Assembly (NCBI GenBank): GCA_945878795.1
Contig: CAMDWF010000117.1
Span: 1-6,929, forward strand
From: Synechococcus sp. UW140
GTDB lineage: Bacteria > Cyanobacteriota > Cyanobacteriia > PCC-6307 > Cyanobiaceae
Direction: 5' to 3'
DNA: 6,929 nt
In this document: one piece after another, positions 6,252 to 6,929 of the stretch
Layout: every line of letters starts with the position of its first letter
Numbering within the stretch: position 1 is the first letter of the stretch
Notes under the pieces: generated by a model
The model's input: only the letters and a program-made list of their open reading frames with translations
Databases searched by the model: none
Told to the model about the DNA's origin: nothing
Translations under genes and position numbers: made by a program

Positions 6252-6929
6252 GCCCTGCTGCCCCTGCGGAAAGTCTCAGCCTGCGGCGCCCGGACGACTG
6301 GCATGTGCATCTGCGCGATGGCAACCTGCTCGAGGCGGTGGCACCGCTGACGGCGGCAGTCTTCGGCCGGGCCATCGTGATGCCCAACCTGGTCCCACCC
6401 CTCACCACGGTGGCGGCCACCAGGGCCTATCGGCAGCGAATCCTGGCCGCCTTGCCCCAAGCCAGCGGCTTCACGCCGCTGATGACGGCCTATCTCACCG
6501 ACAGCATTGATGCCGCTGAGTTGGAGAGCGGCCAACGGCAGGGGGTGTTCACGGCCTGCAAGCTTTATCCAGCCCACGCCACCACCAACGCGGCTGCAGG
6601 CGTGAGCGACCTCGGCCGGCTGACGGCAGTCCTGGAGGTGATGGAGCGCTGCGGCTTGCCCTTGCTCATCCATGGCGAGGTCAGCGACGCCGAAATCGAC
6701 ATCTTTGATCGCGAGGCGGTGTTCCTGGAGAGGCACCTGGAGCCCCTGCTGCAGCGCCATCCGGGACTGAAGGTGGTGCTCGAACACATCACCACCGCCG
6801 AAGCAGTGGACTTCGTAGCCGCCGCCGGCCCCAACCTGGCGGCCACGATCACCCCTCACCATCTGCACCTGAACCGCAATGCCCTGTTTGCCGGCGGCTT
6901 GCAACCCGATTTCTACTGTTTGCCGGTGA
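6248..6929 (+). CDS. pyrC: Dihydroorotase, N-terminal two-thirds (3' end outside window)
   Basis: Dihydroorotase interconverts N-carbamoyl-L-aspartate and L-dihydroorotate in pyrimidine synthesis, in the cytosol. From ATG at 6248 the frame stays open to the window end, giving 227 residues of a protein usually about 345 long. The binuclear-zinc site is present as far as it can be seen: H19 and H21 in DWHVHLRDG, the lysine expected to be carboxylated (K105 in FTACKLYPA), H142 in LLIHGE and H180 in LEHITT. The conserved ITPHHL follows; the last metal ligand, an Asp near residue 253, lies beyond the window. These positions are offset by 3 from the E. coli PyrC ligands, which marks the PyrC class rather than the longer PyrC/PyrX type. 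The ATG overlaps the upstream stop by 4 bases with no Shine-Dalgarno sequence, so translation is probably coupled to the exported-protein gene. Confidence 0.96.
   Translation, partial: MSPAAPAESLSLRRPDDWHVHLRDGNLLEAVAPLTAAVFGRAIVMPNLVPPLTTVAATRAYRQRILAALPQASGFTPLMTAYLTDSIDAAELESGQRQGVFTACKLYPAHATTNAAAGVSDLGRLTAVLEVMERCGLPLLIHGEVSDAEIDIFDREAVFLERHLEPLLQRHPGLKVVLEHITTAEAVDFVAAAGPNLAATITPHHLHLNRNALFAGGLQPDFYCLPV

Noticed and set aside
6227..6904. Long minus-strand open frame (225 codons) antisense to pyrC
   Set aside because: It lies over a clear dihydroorotase with intact metal ligands, has no recognisable motif, and is the usual mirror frame of GC-rich coding DNA.

Overview
The window looks like chromosomal DNA of a GC-rich picocyanobacterium (Cyanobium or Synechococcus type). 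This is an inference from three things: high GC over most of the window, a cyanobacterial-style amino-acid transporter whose binding protein is a lipoprotein, and no exact HIP1 octamer (GCGATCGC) seen by eye. The species cannot be fixed from the sequence alone. No RNA gene, insertion sequence, CRISPR array or phage gene was seen.

Layout. Positions 1-213 (+) hold the 3' end of a small membrane-protein gene, probably of the GAP/LysE-like family, clearly more AT-rich than the rest. It converges, across 37 bases, on a minus-strand block at 251-5212. Read in its own direction that block is folP (dihydropteroate synthase), a gap of about 96 bases, then a complete polar amino-acid ABC importer in the order aapJ (binding lipoprotein), aapQ and aapM (two permeases) and aapP (ATPase). 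The four transporter genes lie 6 bases apart, 1 base apart and overlapping by 4 bases, as in one operon.

The 160 bases at 5213-5372 separate folP from a divergent plus-strand pair and hold two inverted repeats, one a perfect 15-base-arm palindrome. The pair is an exported protein of unknown function with an internal duplication (5373-6251) and pyrC (dihydroorotase), which overlaps it by 4 bases and runs off the right end.

How the genes work together. The transporter would capture external amino acids, a nitrogen and carbon supplement for a phototroph. folP (folate) and pyrC (pyrimidines) are housekeeping nucleotide and cofactor genes. The most interesting items are the two-module exported protein tied to pyrC and the long palindrome between the divergent genes. 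I found no convincing evidence of a wholly new multi-gene system.
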